Source: Planctomycetota bacterium
Lineage (GTDB): Bacteria > Planctomycetota > UBA1135 > GCA-002686595
Direction of reading: 5' to 3'
Length of the DNA stretch: 9,352 nucleotides
Assembly (NCBI GenBank): GCA_011524785.1
Contig: WTJQ01000397.1
Location: forward strand, 1-9,352
The notes under the pieces were generated by a model. It did no database searches. It was not told where the DNA came from and saw nothing but the letters and a program-made list of their open reading frames with translations. Position numbers and translations under genes: made by a program. Shown here piece after piece: positions 1 to 6,916 of this stretch (the first letter of the stretch is position 1; each line of letters begins with the position of its first letter).

Positions 1-38
1 GCGCGCGCGTCGTCGAGGTGGCGGTCGAGGCTGCTCAT
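1..38 (-). CDS. 5' end of an unidentified gene, third in the ols operon (partial)
   Basis: Only the first 12-13 codons are present (MSSLDRHLDDARA), read leftward off the window edge. The ATG at 38-36 lies two bases after the TGA of the acyltransferase gene, in the pattern TGACCATG, as expected for the next gene of a tightly packed operon. Codons have the same strong G/C third-position bias as the neighbours. No clear Shine-Dalgarno sequence precedes it, so coupled translation from the upstream gene would be needed. The product cannot be identified from so few residues, and a chance ATG is possible. Confidence 0.45.
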   Translation of the reverse strand, partial: MSSLDRHLDDAR

Positions 39-40
39 GG

Positions 41-805
41 TCACGGGGCGAGGGAGGGGACGAAGGCGCTGCTGACGGTGCGGTGCGCCTCCAGAGCGAG
101 CTCCTTGCGGTCCTCGCCGACGGGGCGCGCGGCGGGGAACCGTAGCGTCGCAACCGCCGATCGTAGCTTGAGGGCTCCCCAGAAGTGCGGGGCGAAGTCC
201 ATGTCGCCCCACCAGCACAGGACGAGGTGAGCGGGGGGCTGATCCTCCGGCGTCCGGTACTGCAGCGAGAACGGCGCGACCGGGACCTCCGCGTCGACCG
301 CGACCTGGAAGAGGGACGCCCGGAAGGGGAGGACCTCCGCTCCGCGGGTGCTGGTCCCCTCGGGGAAGACCACGGCGCCCTCGCCCCGGCGTAGGGCGCT
401 CTCCAGGGCCGAGCCCGTGCGCTTGAGGTCGCGCTTGCGGCCGCGATCGAGGTACACGGTCCCCGCGAGAGTGGCGAGGTGCCCGGCGAGGGGCCACCCC
501 GCGACCTCGGCCTTCGAGACGAAGCGCGCCTCGAGGCGGCTCAGGAGGACGAGGATGTCGAGCCAGGACAGGTGGTTCCCGACGGCCAGGAACGGAGGGC
601 GCGGCGGTGCGCCCTCCTGCACCACGCGGATCCCCATCACGAAGAGGGTCGCGCGCGCCCACGTGCGGGTGAGCAGGCAGCGGAGCGTGACTGCGGGAGC
701 GGGCGCGACGCGCTCCAGGAGCCGAGCTCCCAGGAGGCAGGGATAGAGGGGCACGAGGCAGATCCCCATGCCCACGAGCCTCAGCGCTGCCCGGACCGCG
801 CCCAT
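41..805 (-). CDS. olsA: 1-acyl-sn-glycerol-3-phosphate acyltransferase family protein, probable lyso-ornithine lipid O-acyltransferase
   Basis: This 254-residue protein belongs to the PlsC/LPLAT acyltransferase family. Visible motifs are the catalytic H-x4-D box (NHLSWLD, His78 and Asp83), the substrate-binding block FPEGT at 147-151, an RFVSKAEVAGWPLAG segment at 94-108 and VPVAPFSL at 174-181. A hydrophobic stretch at about residues 10-30 probably anchors it to the inner membrane. The family transfers an acyl chain to the hydroxyl of a lyso-lipid. Because it directly follows an OlsB-like gene (TGATG, one-base overlap), the likely substrate is lyso-ornithine lipid, which would make it OlsA. 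Lysophosphatidic acid acylation (PlsC) is the alternative and cannot be excluded from sequence. The frame stays open upstream to 1387, but that extension is antisense-like, Arg/Pro-rich shadow of olsB. The ATG at 805-803 is supported by the overlap and by normal family length. Confidence 0.85.
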   Translation of the reverse strand: MGAVRAALRLVGMGICLVPLYPCLLGARLLERVAPAPAVTLRCLLTRTWARATLFVMGIRVVQEGAPPRPPFLAVGNHLSWLDILVLLSRLEARFVSKAEVAGWPLAGHLATLAGTVYLDRGRKRDLKRTGSALESALRRGEGAVVFPEGTSTRGAEVLPFRASLFQVAVDAEVPVAPFSLQYRTPEDQPPAHLVLCWWGDMDFAPHFWGALKLRSAVATLRFPAARPVGEDRKELALEAHRTVSSAFVPSLAP

Positions 806-1719
806 CAGGGTGCGCCAAGCCCTCCGAAGCGACGGAGATGGCCCTCGTCCAGTTGAACGTGGGTGAGGAAGTCCAGGGTCCCGAAGACTCGATCGCGTGC
901 GGGCGGGCCGAGAATCGTCGCACCGTATCGCAGGTAGCTCGCGAAGAGGCGGGGCGTCTCGACCTCCGGGATCGCGGCCACCTGCTCGGGCGTGGCCTCG
1001 CACTCGTAGCCTGCGCGAGGCGCGACCCGGAGCTTCGGGTGCATGCGGCCGGCCTCGGCCAGCTGCTGCGCGAAGCGCAGGCCCACGGCCGGGTCCTGCG
1101 ACGTCAAGGAGCTGCAGCCGAACATGGCGCTGCGCCCATTGTGCTGTGCGTACGCGATCAGTCCCTGCCAGAGGAGGAACAGCGTGCGTCGGTCCCGGTG
1201 CCCCTTGGCCACGCAGGCGCGACCGAGCTCGACGAGCTGGGCCTGATCGTCCACGGGGAGCCCGGCCAGGTCGAACTCGCTGCCCGAGTACCAGCCGCGC
1301 CCCTCCAGAGCACCCTCGAGGGTCTGCATCCGGTAGGTCCCGACGCAGGCCCCGGACTCGACGTGCTCGACGAGCAGATGCTGGCACTGGAGGTCGTACT
1401 CGTCCTCGTCCAGGCCGCTCACGTAGGACTCTGGGAGCCCCTCGCCGAGCTCGAGGTTGAACACCTCGAACCGCAGTCGCCGGACGGCCTCGAGGTCACG
1501 TTCGTCCTGGGCGAAGCGCAGTCGATAGGAGCCGCTGACCGCCTGCAGGAGCGGAGTGCGCTCCTCGTGGGGGAGGCGCGGGCCTCCGGCGGTGTGGCGC
1601 TGGATCGGTGCGGGCGTGAGGTGGAGGGTCATGGCCCACTCATTGGGCGGCCCCGGGGCGTCCGCCCTCCAGTCAGGTGTGTCTGAGTCCTGGATCAAGG
1701 CAATGTTGGCTTCGGACAT
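805..1719 (-). CDS. olsB: L-ornithine N-alpha-acyltransferase (OlsB-like GNAT family)
   Basis: A 304-residue protein of the OlsB/hemolysin-like branch of GNAT acyltransferases (Pfam Acetyltransf_5 type). OlsB transfers a 3-hydroxyacyl group from acyl carrier protein to the alpha-amino group of ornithine, the first step of ornithine lipid synthesis. Family-typical blocks are RRLRFEVFNLEL at 80-91, YDLQCQHLLV at 108-117, VGTYRM at 126-131, YSGSEFDL at 144-151, ELGRACV at 164-170, LLWQGLIAY at 182-190, MFGCSSL at 199-205, and a C-terminal SYLRYGATILGPPARD stretch at 261-276. The first 60 residues are low-conservation and Pro-rich. The start at 1719-1717 has GAGGAG 12 bases upstream; an internal ATG at 1632-1630 (Met30) is an alternative start without a good ribosome site. 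The gene leads the operon with olsA and diverges from the lectin gene across only 80 bases. The exact amine substrate is inferred from family and context. Confidence 0.85.
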   Translation of the reverse strand: MSEANIALIQDSDTPDWRADAPGPPNEWAMTLHLTPAPIQRHTAGGPRLPHEERTPLLQAVSGSYRLRFAQDERDLEAVRRLRFEVFNLELGEGLPESYVSGLDEDEYDLQCQHLLVEHVESGACVGTYRMQTLEGALEGRGWYSGSEFDLAGLPVDDQAQLVELGRACVAKGHRDRRTLFLLWQGLIAYAQHNGRSAMFGCSSLTSQDPAVGLRFAQQLAEAGRMHPKLRVAPRAGYECEATPEQVAAIPEVETPRLFASYLRYGATILGPPARDRVFGTLDFLTHVQLDEGHLRRFGGLGAP

Positions 1720-1799
1720 CCTGTGGGTCGACTCCTCGGCTCAGGAATCCGGCGTCTGGCCTAGGCTGGGGGAGCGGAGAGATCGTCCGCGCCGAACCC

Positions 1800-3098
1800 A
1801 TGCGTTGCTCTTACGTGCTCACGGTGCTGCTGACGTGCGGGCCCCTGCTTGGCCAGGGGGCAGACGACTGCTCGAACCCGACCGTGCTTCCGGGCGAGGG
1901 GGTCTTCCCCTTCGACACCACCTCGGCCACGACCGACGGGGCCCCGGACGCGGCCTGCCTGCAGTTCGGGACCGCCCAGATCGAGCGGGACGTCTGGTTC
2001 TCCTGGACCGCCCCGGCCGCCGGGCTCGCGCGGGTCGAGACCTGCGGGGCCACGGCCGTCGACACGCGGCTCGCCGCGTACCAGGGCGCGACCTGCGGAG
2101 GCCCGGTCCTCGCCTGTGCCGACGACGACTGCGGCCTCCAGTCGAGCCTGACCTTCGCCTGCGACGCCGGGGAGACCTTCCTCCTCCGGCTGGGGAGCTA
2201 CCCCGGGACCCCCGGAGGCACGGGCAGCCTGACGGTGAGCGTCCTCGCTCCCGTGATCGACGCAGCGACGGGCCATGCCTACCTGGTCGTCACCAAGCAG
2301 CTGGACTGGTACACGGCGCGCGACGCGGCCTCGGCCCTGGTGTTCCAGGGGCAGGCTGGGCACCTGGTCACGATCGGGGATCAGGCCGAGCGTGACTTCC
2401 TGGTGAGCAGCCTCACCTTCGATCGTGCCTGGATCGGTCTCGAGCAGGACACGAGCTCGAGCATCTACAGCGAGCCGGCCGGGGGCTGGGGCTGGGTCAC
2501 CGGGGAGATCTTCTCCTTCACCAGTTGGCGCGCGGGCGAGCCCAACGACAGTCCCGCCGGCGAGAACCACGCGGAGATGTTCGCGGACGGCACCTGGAAC
2601 GACGCCGAGTTCTTCAGCGGCGTCGTCGGGGCCTACATCGTCGAGTTCGAGCCCGGCGCGCTGGCGTTCTGCCAGCCGGCCAACCCGAGCAGCGTGGGGA
2701 CCCCGGTCACCCTGGCCGACTCCGGGCCCGGAGGGGGCGTCTACCACCTCGAGGCCACCGGCGGCCCGCCGGGGGAGTTCGGCATCTTCCTCGTCGCGGC
2801 CCTTCCCTCGGCCCCGGTCACGGTGAGCGCGGGCAACCTCTGCCTCGCTCCGCCGCTGGGACGCTACACGCAGACCGCAGGGCCGGGACTCGACAGCATC
2901 GGGCAGTTCGACAGCGCGGGCCGCCTGAACAACTTCGCGGGGACCTCGAGCGTCGGCTCAGGCTTCGACGTGCCCGCCGTGCTCCCAAGTCCGCCCGGGG
3001 GACTGATCCTCCCGGGCAGCACCTGGTGCTTCCAGCTGTGGTACCGCGACGTCGGAGGCGTGAGCAACTTCTCCGACGGCCTCGCGGTCACCTTCTGA
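1800..3098 (+). CDS. Secreted multi-domain protein with C-type lectin-like domain
   Basis: A 432-residue exported protein. Residues 1-20 form a signal peptide (MRCSYVLTVLLTCGPLLGQG, probable cleavage before ADDCS). Residues 21-150 are a Cys-rich beta domain with DVWFSWTAP, DTRLAAY and LACADDDCGLQS, resembling beta-sandwich modules common in planctomycete extracellular proteins. Residues 158-284 are a C-type lectin-like domain: GHAYLVV start, WIGL at 211-214, EPN at 247-249, Glu255-Asn256 and WND at 266-268, the residues that bind calcium and sugar in mannose-type lectins. Residues 290-432 form a C-terminal beta module (CQPANP… ending WYRDVGGVSNFSDGLAVTF). Sugar or glycoprotein binding at the cell surface is likely, but the ligand is unknown. 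The reading frame is open back to 1677, but the ATG at 1800 is chosen because it gives a clean signal peptide; earlier residues overlap olsB antisense. It converges with the downstream dehydrogenase gene 43 bases away. Confidence 0.88.
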   Translation: MRCSYVLTVLLTCGPLLGQGADDCSNPTVLPGEGVFPFDTTSATTDGAPDAACLQFGTAQIERDVWFSWTAPAAGLARVETCGATAVDTRLAAYQGATCGGPVLACADDDCGLQSSLTFACDAGETFLLRLGSYPGTPGGTGSLTVSVLAPVIDAATGHAYLVVTKQLDWYTARDAASALVFQGQAGHLVTIGDQAERDFLVSSLTFDRAWIGLEQDTSSSIYSEPAGGWGWVTGEIFSFTSWRAGEPNDSPAGENHAEMFADGTWNDAEFFSGVVGAYIVEFEPGALAFCQPANPSSVGTPVTLADSGPGGGVYHLEATGGPPGEFGIFLVAALPSAPVTVSAGNLCLAPPLGRYTQTAGPGLDSIGQFDSAGRLNNFAGTSSVGSGFDVPAVLPSPPGGLILPGSTWCFQLWYRDVGGVSNFSDGLAVTF

Positions 3099-3141
3099 CA
3101 GAGGCGGAGCAGGCCTGCAGGCCGAGGCGTGCCTACGCGGG

Positions 3142-4767
3142 TCAGCCGAGGAACGGGTAGCGCCAGTCCGTCGGGGGCACGAAGGTCTCCTTGACCGTGC
3201 GGGGGCTGACCCAGCGCATCAGGTTCAGGATCGAACCCGCCTTGTCGTTGGTGCCGGAGGCGCGCGAGCCTCCGAAGGGCTGCTGACCCACCACGGCGCC
3301 GGTCGGCTTGTCGTTGATGTAGAAGTTGCCGGCCGCGAAGCGCAGGCGATCCATGGCGTGGCGGAGGCCGACCCGGTCCTGCCCGAAGATCGCCCCCGTG
3401 AGCCCGTACTCGCTCGTGTCGGCGCACAGGTCGAGGGCCTCGTCCAGGCGCGCGTCGTCGTAGGGGTAGACGGTGAGCACTGGGCCGAAGAGCTCGGTCC
3501 GCACGAGGTCGTGCTTGGGATCGCTGGTCTCCACCACGGTCGGCTCGATGAACCAGCCGGTGCTGCGGTCACAGGTGCCTCCGAGGACGACCTTGCAGGC
3601 GCTGTCCGCTCGGGCCCCCTCGATGGCGGTGGAGAGCTTGGTGAAGCTCTTCTCGTCGATCACGGCGCCGAGGAAGTTCGAGAAGTCACGCACGTCGCCC
3701 ATGCGCATCTCCGCGAGGATGCCCCCGAGCTCCTCGAGCACCTGGGGCCAGAGGGAGCGCGGCACGTACGCGCGGCTCGCGGCCGAGCACTTCTGGCCCT
3801 GGTACTCGAAGGCGCCCCGGGCGAGGGCGACGGCGAGGGCTCGCACGTCCGAGTCGGGCAGGGCCATCACGAAGTCCTTGCCGCCCGTCTCGCCGACGAT
3901 GCGGGGGTAGCGCCCATAGGTCGGCAGGTTGGATGCGATGGTGCCCCAGATGCCGTTGAAGACCTGGGTCGAGCCGGTGAAGTGGACCCCCGCGAGGCGG
4001 CCATCCGCGAGGGTGGCGTCGCCGACCTGCTGGCCGCCGCCCGGCACGAAGTTCACGACCCCGGGGGGGAGGCCGGCCTCCATCAGGAGCTGCATGCAGT
4101 ACCAGTTCGACAGCACCGAGGTGCCGGACGGCTTCCACAGGGCGGTGTTCCCGAGCATGGCCGGAGCCGTCGGGAGGTTGGCCGCGATCGAGGTGAAGTT
4201 GAACGGCGTGATGGCGAACACGAAGCCGTCGAGGGGGCGGTGCTCCAGCCGGTTCCAGCAGCCCGCGGAGGACTGCGGCTGCTCTGCGTAGAGCTGCTCC
4301 ATGTAGCGGGCGTTGAAGCGCCAGAAGTCCGCCAGCTCGCAGGCCGCGTCGATCTCGGCTTGGTGGGCGGTCTTGCTCTGACCGAGCATGGTCGAGGCGT
4401 TGATCCGGTCCCGCCAGGGGCCCGTCAGCAGGTCGGCGGCCTTCAGGAAGATCGCGGCGCGCTCCTCCCAGGGCATGCGCTCCCACCCAGCGCGGGCCTC
4501 GGTCGCGGCGTCCGCGGCCCGCGTCACCTCGGCTGCTCCCGCCCGGTGGTACGTGCCCAGGTCCAGCCCGTGGTCGTGGGGGCAGCGCATGCTCCCCAGG
4601 TCGCCGGTCCGGACCTCCTCGCCCCCGATGACCAGGGGCACCTCCAGGGGGGTGCTGGCCTGACGGGCCAGCTCGGCCTCCAGCGAGGCGCGCTCGGGGC
4701 TGCCGGGCGCGTAGCCGAGGACGGGTTCGTTGTGGGGGTCCGGGGTCGTGAAGGTGCCGTGGGTCAT
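3142..4767 (-). CDS. pruA: L-glutamate gamma-semialdehyde dehydrogenase (1-pyrroline-5-carboxylate dehydrogenase)
   Basis: A 541-residue aldehyde dehydrogenase of the stand-alone P5C dehydrogenase type (TIGR01236-like, about 530-545 residues). It oxidises glutamate-5-semialdehyde to glutamate with NAD+, the second step of proline catabolism, in the cytoplasm. Visible features are the N-terminal NEPVLGYAPGSPER block (13-26), oxyanion-hole Asn190 in ITPFNFTS, cofactor-binding WKPS at 211-214, FTGST at 263-267, catalytic Glu293 in VGETGGKDF, catalytic Cys327 in GQKCSAASR, ELFGPVL at 425-431 and the C-terminal PFGGSRASGTNDKAG. No proline dehydrogenase is adjacent, so the first enzyme must lie elsewhere. 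The ATG at 4767-4765 matches the family N-terminus. An upstream in-frame ATG at 4848-4846, preceded by GGGGGGGAAGC, would add 27 Arg-rich residues atypical of the family. Nothing looks broken. The symbol follows common usage (pruA/rocA). Confidence 0.95.
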   Translation of the reverse strand: MTHGTFTTPDPHNEPVLGYAPGSPERASLEAELARQASTPLEVPLVIGGEEVRTGDLGSMRCPHDHGLDLGTYHRAGAAEVTRAADAATEARAGWERMPWEERAAIFLKAADLLTGPWRDRINASTMLGQSKTAHQAEIDAACELADFWRFNARYMEQLYAEQPQSSAGCWNRLEHRPLDGFVFAITPFNFTSIAANLPTAPAMLGNTALWKPSGTSVLSNWYCMQLLMEAGLPPGVVNFVPGGGQQVGDATLADGRLAGVHFTGSTQVFNGIWGTIASNLPTYGRYPRIVGETGGKDFVMALPDSDVRALAVALARGAFEYQGQKCSAASRAYVPRSLWPQVLEELGGILAEMRMGDVRDFSNFLGAVIDEKSFTKLSTAIEGARADSACKVVLGGTCDRSTGWFIEPTVVETSDPKHDLVRTELFGPVLTVYPYDDARLDEALDLCADTSEYGLTGAIFGQDRVGLRHAMDRLRFAAGNFYINDKPTGAVVGQQPFGGSRASGTNDKAGSILNLMRWVSPRTVKETFVPPTDWRYPFLG

Positions 4768-4931
4768 GGTCGGGGCGAGCGGGGTCGCGCGTCGCGGCGC
4801 GCATTCTCGGGCCCGATGGAGGGTCGAGTCCACCCCGAGCCGCTCCATGCTTCCCCCCCGGTCGGTGCAGCCGCATCATGGGTCTCCACGAGCGCACCCG
4901 GCGCTCGGCCCACGGCCCCACCCTCACCGCC

Positions 4932-5741
4932 ATGCACGACCTCCTGCGTCCCTCCGCCCTGCTCCTCTCGAGCCTCCTGCTCGCCTCCTGCTCGATCACC
5001 GTCGAGGCCACGTCCGACCCGGCGGGCGAGGACACCCTTGAGCTGCACGAGGAGCACGACGGCCACGACGGCCACGAAGAGGCCGATCACAGCGCCCACG
5101 AAGAGGGCGCTCATGAGGATGAGGGTGCCCAGGAGCAGGACAGCGAGCGTCCCGCCGCCAAGCGCGAGGCCCAGCGCCCGCAGCTGGAGCGAGCCGTGGA
5201 GCTCGCAAGACGAGATCTTCAGATCGCCGAGTACGAGGCCAGCATGGCGCTCGAGGCGGCGGGCTGGGCCGTCGAGGCGGCCGATGCCAAGCTGGCCGTG
5301 GCGACCGAGCGCCTCGAGCGCTTCGGGGCCCTCGAGCGGGACCACCAGGAGGAGGAGTCCCAGATGGGCGTGGACCGCGCGGAGGACCGCCTGGTCCGCG
5401 AGCAGCAGGACCTGCAGGGCATCCTCGACATCTACGCGGAGGAGACCGAGGCGCGCTCCCGGGACGAGATCATCCGACGTCACCGCCAGAGCGTGATGTT
5501 CGCCGAGCGGGGCCTCGAGATGGCGGAGCGCGCGCACGCCCTGAAGGTCGAGCACGAGCTCCCGGCTCGCCAGCGGGAGCTGGAGCGCGCCGTGCGCGAG
5601 GCCGATCAGGCCCTCGATGCGGCCCACGACCGCCGCAGCAAGCAGGAGCTCGTGAACCAGCGCGACCTGCTCCGCAAGCGCGGCGCCCTCGAGGACGCCG
5701 AGCGCAAGCTCGACGAGCTGGACCGCGAGGCCGACGCGTGA
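4932..5741 (+). CDS. Histidine-rich coiled-coil lipoprotein of unknown function
   Basis: A 269-residue predicted lipoprotein. Residues 1-20 form a lipoprotein signal with lipobox L-A-S-C and Cys20 as the lipidated residue. Residues 33-72 are very acidic and His-rich, with His at 39, 42, 45, 48, 53, 56 and 61 separated by Glu, Asp and Gly, resembling divalent-metal (zinc, nickel, copper) binding stretches. Residues 83-269 are almost pure charged, Ala/Leu-rich helix, suggesting a long alpha-helical hairpin or coiled coil in the periplasm, loosely like the stalk of membrane-fusion proteins, though no lipoyl or beta-barrel domain is visible. The ATG at 4932 is chosen because the signal begins there; an in-frame ATG at 4878 would bury it. 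It is first in an operon, and its TGA overlaps the GTG of the next gene. I do not recognise a named family; low-complexity sequence makes homology hard to judge. Confidence 0.8.
   Translation: MHDLLRPSALLLSSLLLASCSITVEATSDPAGEDTLELHEEHDGHDGHEEADHSAHEEGAHEDEGAQEQDSERPAAKREAQRPQLERAVELARRDLQIAEYEASMALEAAGWAVEAADAKLAVATERLERFGALERDHQEEESQMGVDRAEDRLVREQQDLQGILDIYAEETEARSRDEIIRRHRQSVMFAERGLEMAERAHALKVEHELPARQRELERAVREADQALDAAHDRRSKQELVNQRDLLRKRGALEDAERKLDELDREADA
5055..5081 (+). repeat. 9-base tandem repeat encoding His-Asp-Gly units
   Basis: CACGACGGC occurs twice in tandem (5055-5063 and 5064-5072), followed by a degenerate third copy, CACGAAGAG. The repeat encodes the HDGHDGHEE part of the lipoprotein's His-rich segment. 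Such a short in-frame repeat could expand or contract and change the number of His residues without breaking the gene. Confidence 0.7.
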
Positions 5742-6916
5742 GCCTGCTCCTGGTTGCGAGCGTCCTCCTCGCGCCGCCTGCGGCGCTCCAGGAGGACGAG
5801 CCGCGGGTTCTCCCGCGCGTGGAGGCTCCCGAGGTCGACCGCGAGGTCCGTCGCCTCTCCATGGAGGAGTCGCGCGCGTCGCTCGAGCGCGCCGTCGGGT
5901 TCCTGATCGAGAGCCAGACGCCGGAGGGCACGTGGGGGAGCCAGGCGCCGGACTGCCTGCTCGAGCTCGGCTTCGCCCTGGAGACCTACTACTCGTGGCA
6001 GGTGGGGGCTCACGCGCTGGGCACCATGGCCCTGGCGGCGGGCCCTGACGAGCCCCGGCGCCGAGCGGCCCTGGACCGGGCCGTGGAGTGGCTCATCGAG
6101 GCCCGCCCCTCGACCCGCGGCGCGGACTGGGACGTGGACAAGGTCTGGAGCACCCTCTACGGCTTCGTGGCCTGCGTGGAGCTCCTGGAGGATCCCCGCC
6201 TGAAGGAGGGCGAGCTCGGTGCCCGTCTGGACGCCCGCGGCCGCGAGTTCCTGTCCGTGCTCCTCGACCATCAGTCGGAGATGGGAGGCTGGGCCTACTA
6301 CGACGACCCGCCCTACGACCGGGTGCAGACCTGGGCCACCAGCTTCTGCACCGCCCTCGTGCTGCCCTCCCTCGTTCGTGCCAAGGAGCGCGGCTGGGAC
6401 CTCGAGCAGCGCGTGATCGATCGCGCGCTCAAGTACGTCCAGCGCTGCATGCTCCCCAACGGGGCCTACGAGTACGACCTGAATCCGCAGGCGCGGCTCA
6501 CGGGCATCGAGCACATCAACCGCATCGAGGGCAGCCTCGGGCGAACGCAGGTGTGCCACTGGGCGCGCCTCGCGTGTGGCGACGAGCGGGTCACCGCGGA
6601 GGACGTGGAGGCGGGGCTCGGAGCCCTCTTCCAGCACCACGGGTTCCTCGACCACGCCCGCACGCGGCCCGTGCCCCACGAGGGCTTCCACGCGAACGCG
6701 GGCTACTTCTACTTCTTCGCGCACTACTACGCGGCCAAGGTGATCAACACCCTGCCGGAGGCCCGGCGTGAGGAGTGGCACGCGCTGCTGCGCCCTCACA
6801 TCACGAAGACCCAGTGGACCTCCGGCGCGATGAGTGACTTCATGGACGCTGGCTACGCCCTGACCTCCGCCACGGCGTTCTCCATCCTCGCCCTCGAGGA
6901 GGGGATGAAGCGATGA
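5738..6916 (+). CDS. Exported alpha/alpha-toroid protein (prenyltransferase/squalene oxidase repeat-like)
   Basis: A 392-residue protein with a signal peptide (residues 1-18, MSLLLVASVLLAPPAALQ), so a periplasmic or surface location is predicted. The rest looks like the alpha/alpha-toroid fold of terpene cyclases and related repeat proteins: a QW-like motif SQTPEGTWGSQ at 59-69, repeated helical segments, HQSEMGGWAYYDD at 178-190 with surrounding aromatic residues, and YFYFFAHYYAAKVI at 323-336, a pattern seen in planctomycete toroid proteins. I do not see the DXDD acid motif of squalene-hopene cyclases, so cyclase activity is doubtful; binding a lipid, isoprenoid or peptide is equally possible. 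The GTG start at 5738 overlaps the lipoprotein stop as GTGA, with GAGG seven bases upstream. The stop overlaps eboA as ATGA. Context links it to the ebo-type export function, but its substrate is unknown. Confidence 0.8.
   Translation: MSLLLVASVLLAPPAALQEDEPRVLPRVEAPEVDREVRRLSMEESRASLERAVGFLIESQTPEGTWGSQAPDCLLELGFALETYYSWQVGAHALGTMALAAGPDEPRRRAALDRAVEWLIEARPSTRGADWDVDKVWSTLYGFVACVELLEDPRLKEGELGARLDARGREFLSVLLDHQSEMGGWAYYDDPPYDRVQTWATSFCTALVLPSLVRAKERGWDLEQRVIDRALKYVQRCMLPNGAYEYDLNPQARLTGIEHINRIEGSLGRTQVCHWARLACGDERVTAEDVEAGLGALFQHHGFLDHARTRPVPHEGFHANAGYFYFFAHYYAAKVINTLPEARREEWHALLRPHITKTQWTSGAMSDFMDAGYALTSATAFSILALEEGMKR
6896..6902 (+). promoter_or_regulatory. Ribosome binding site for eboA
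   Basis: GAGGAGG lies ten bases upstream of the eboA ATG at 6913, inside the last codons of the toroid gene. Few genes in this window have such a clear Shine-Dalgarno match. It supports this eboA start and suggests re-initiation at the ATGA overlap. Confidence 0.6.

Noticed and set aside
1..9. An alternating GC tract at the left edge.
   Set aside because: It is only nine bases and falls in a GC-rich coding frame; there is no reason to call it a repeat or structural element.
806..1387. A 194-residue N-terminal extension of the olsA frame, suggesting a fusion protein.
   Set aside because: It overlaps olsB in another frame, is Arg/Pro/Gly-rich low-complexity sequence, and the TGATG junction gives a normal-length acyltransferase.
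1720..1799. A divergent promoter between olsB and the lectin gene.
   Set aside because: A promoter must lie near here, but no -35/-10 pair or operator-like repeat stands out, so no site is called.
3099..3141. A possible bidirectional terminator between the lectin and dehydrogenase genes, containing the palindrome GGCCTGCAGGCC.
   Set aside because: The 12-base palindrome has no loop and no flanking T/A tracts, so it cannot form a standard terminator hairpin; it may be chance in GC-rich DNA.
3358..5496. A 712-codon open frame on the plus strand.
   Set aside because: It is antisense to the well-supported P5C dehydrogenase and then runs out of frame through the lipoprotein gene. The translation is Gly/Arg/Glu-rich with no recognisable domain. 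Long antisense frames are normal in DNA this GC-rich.
5606..6799. A 397-codon open frame on the minus strand.
   Set aside because: It is antisense to the toroid gene, has no recognisable motif, and its existence is explained by GC bias at third codon positions.
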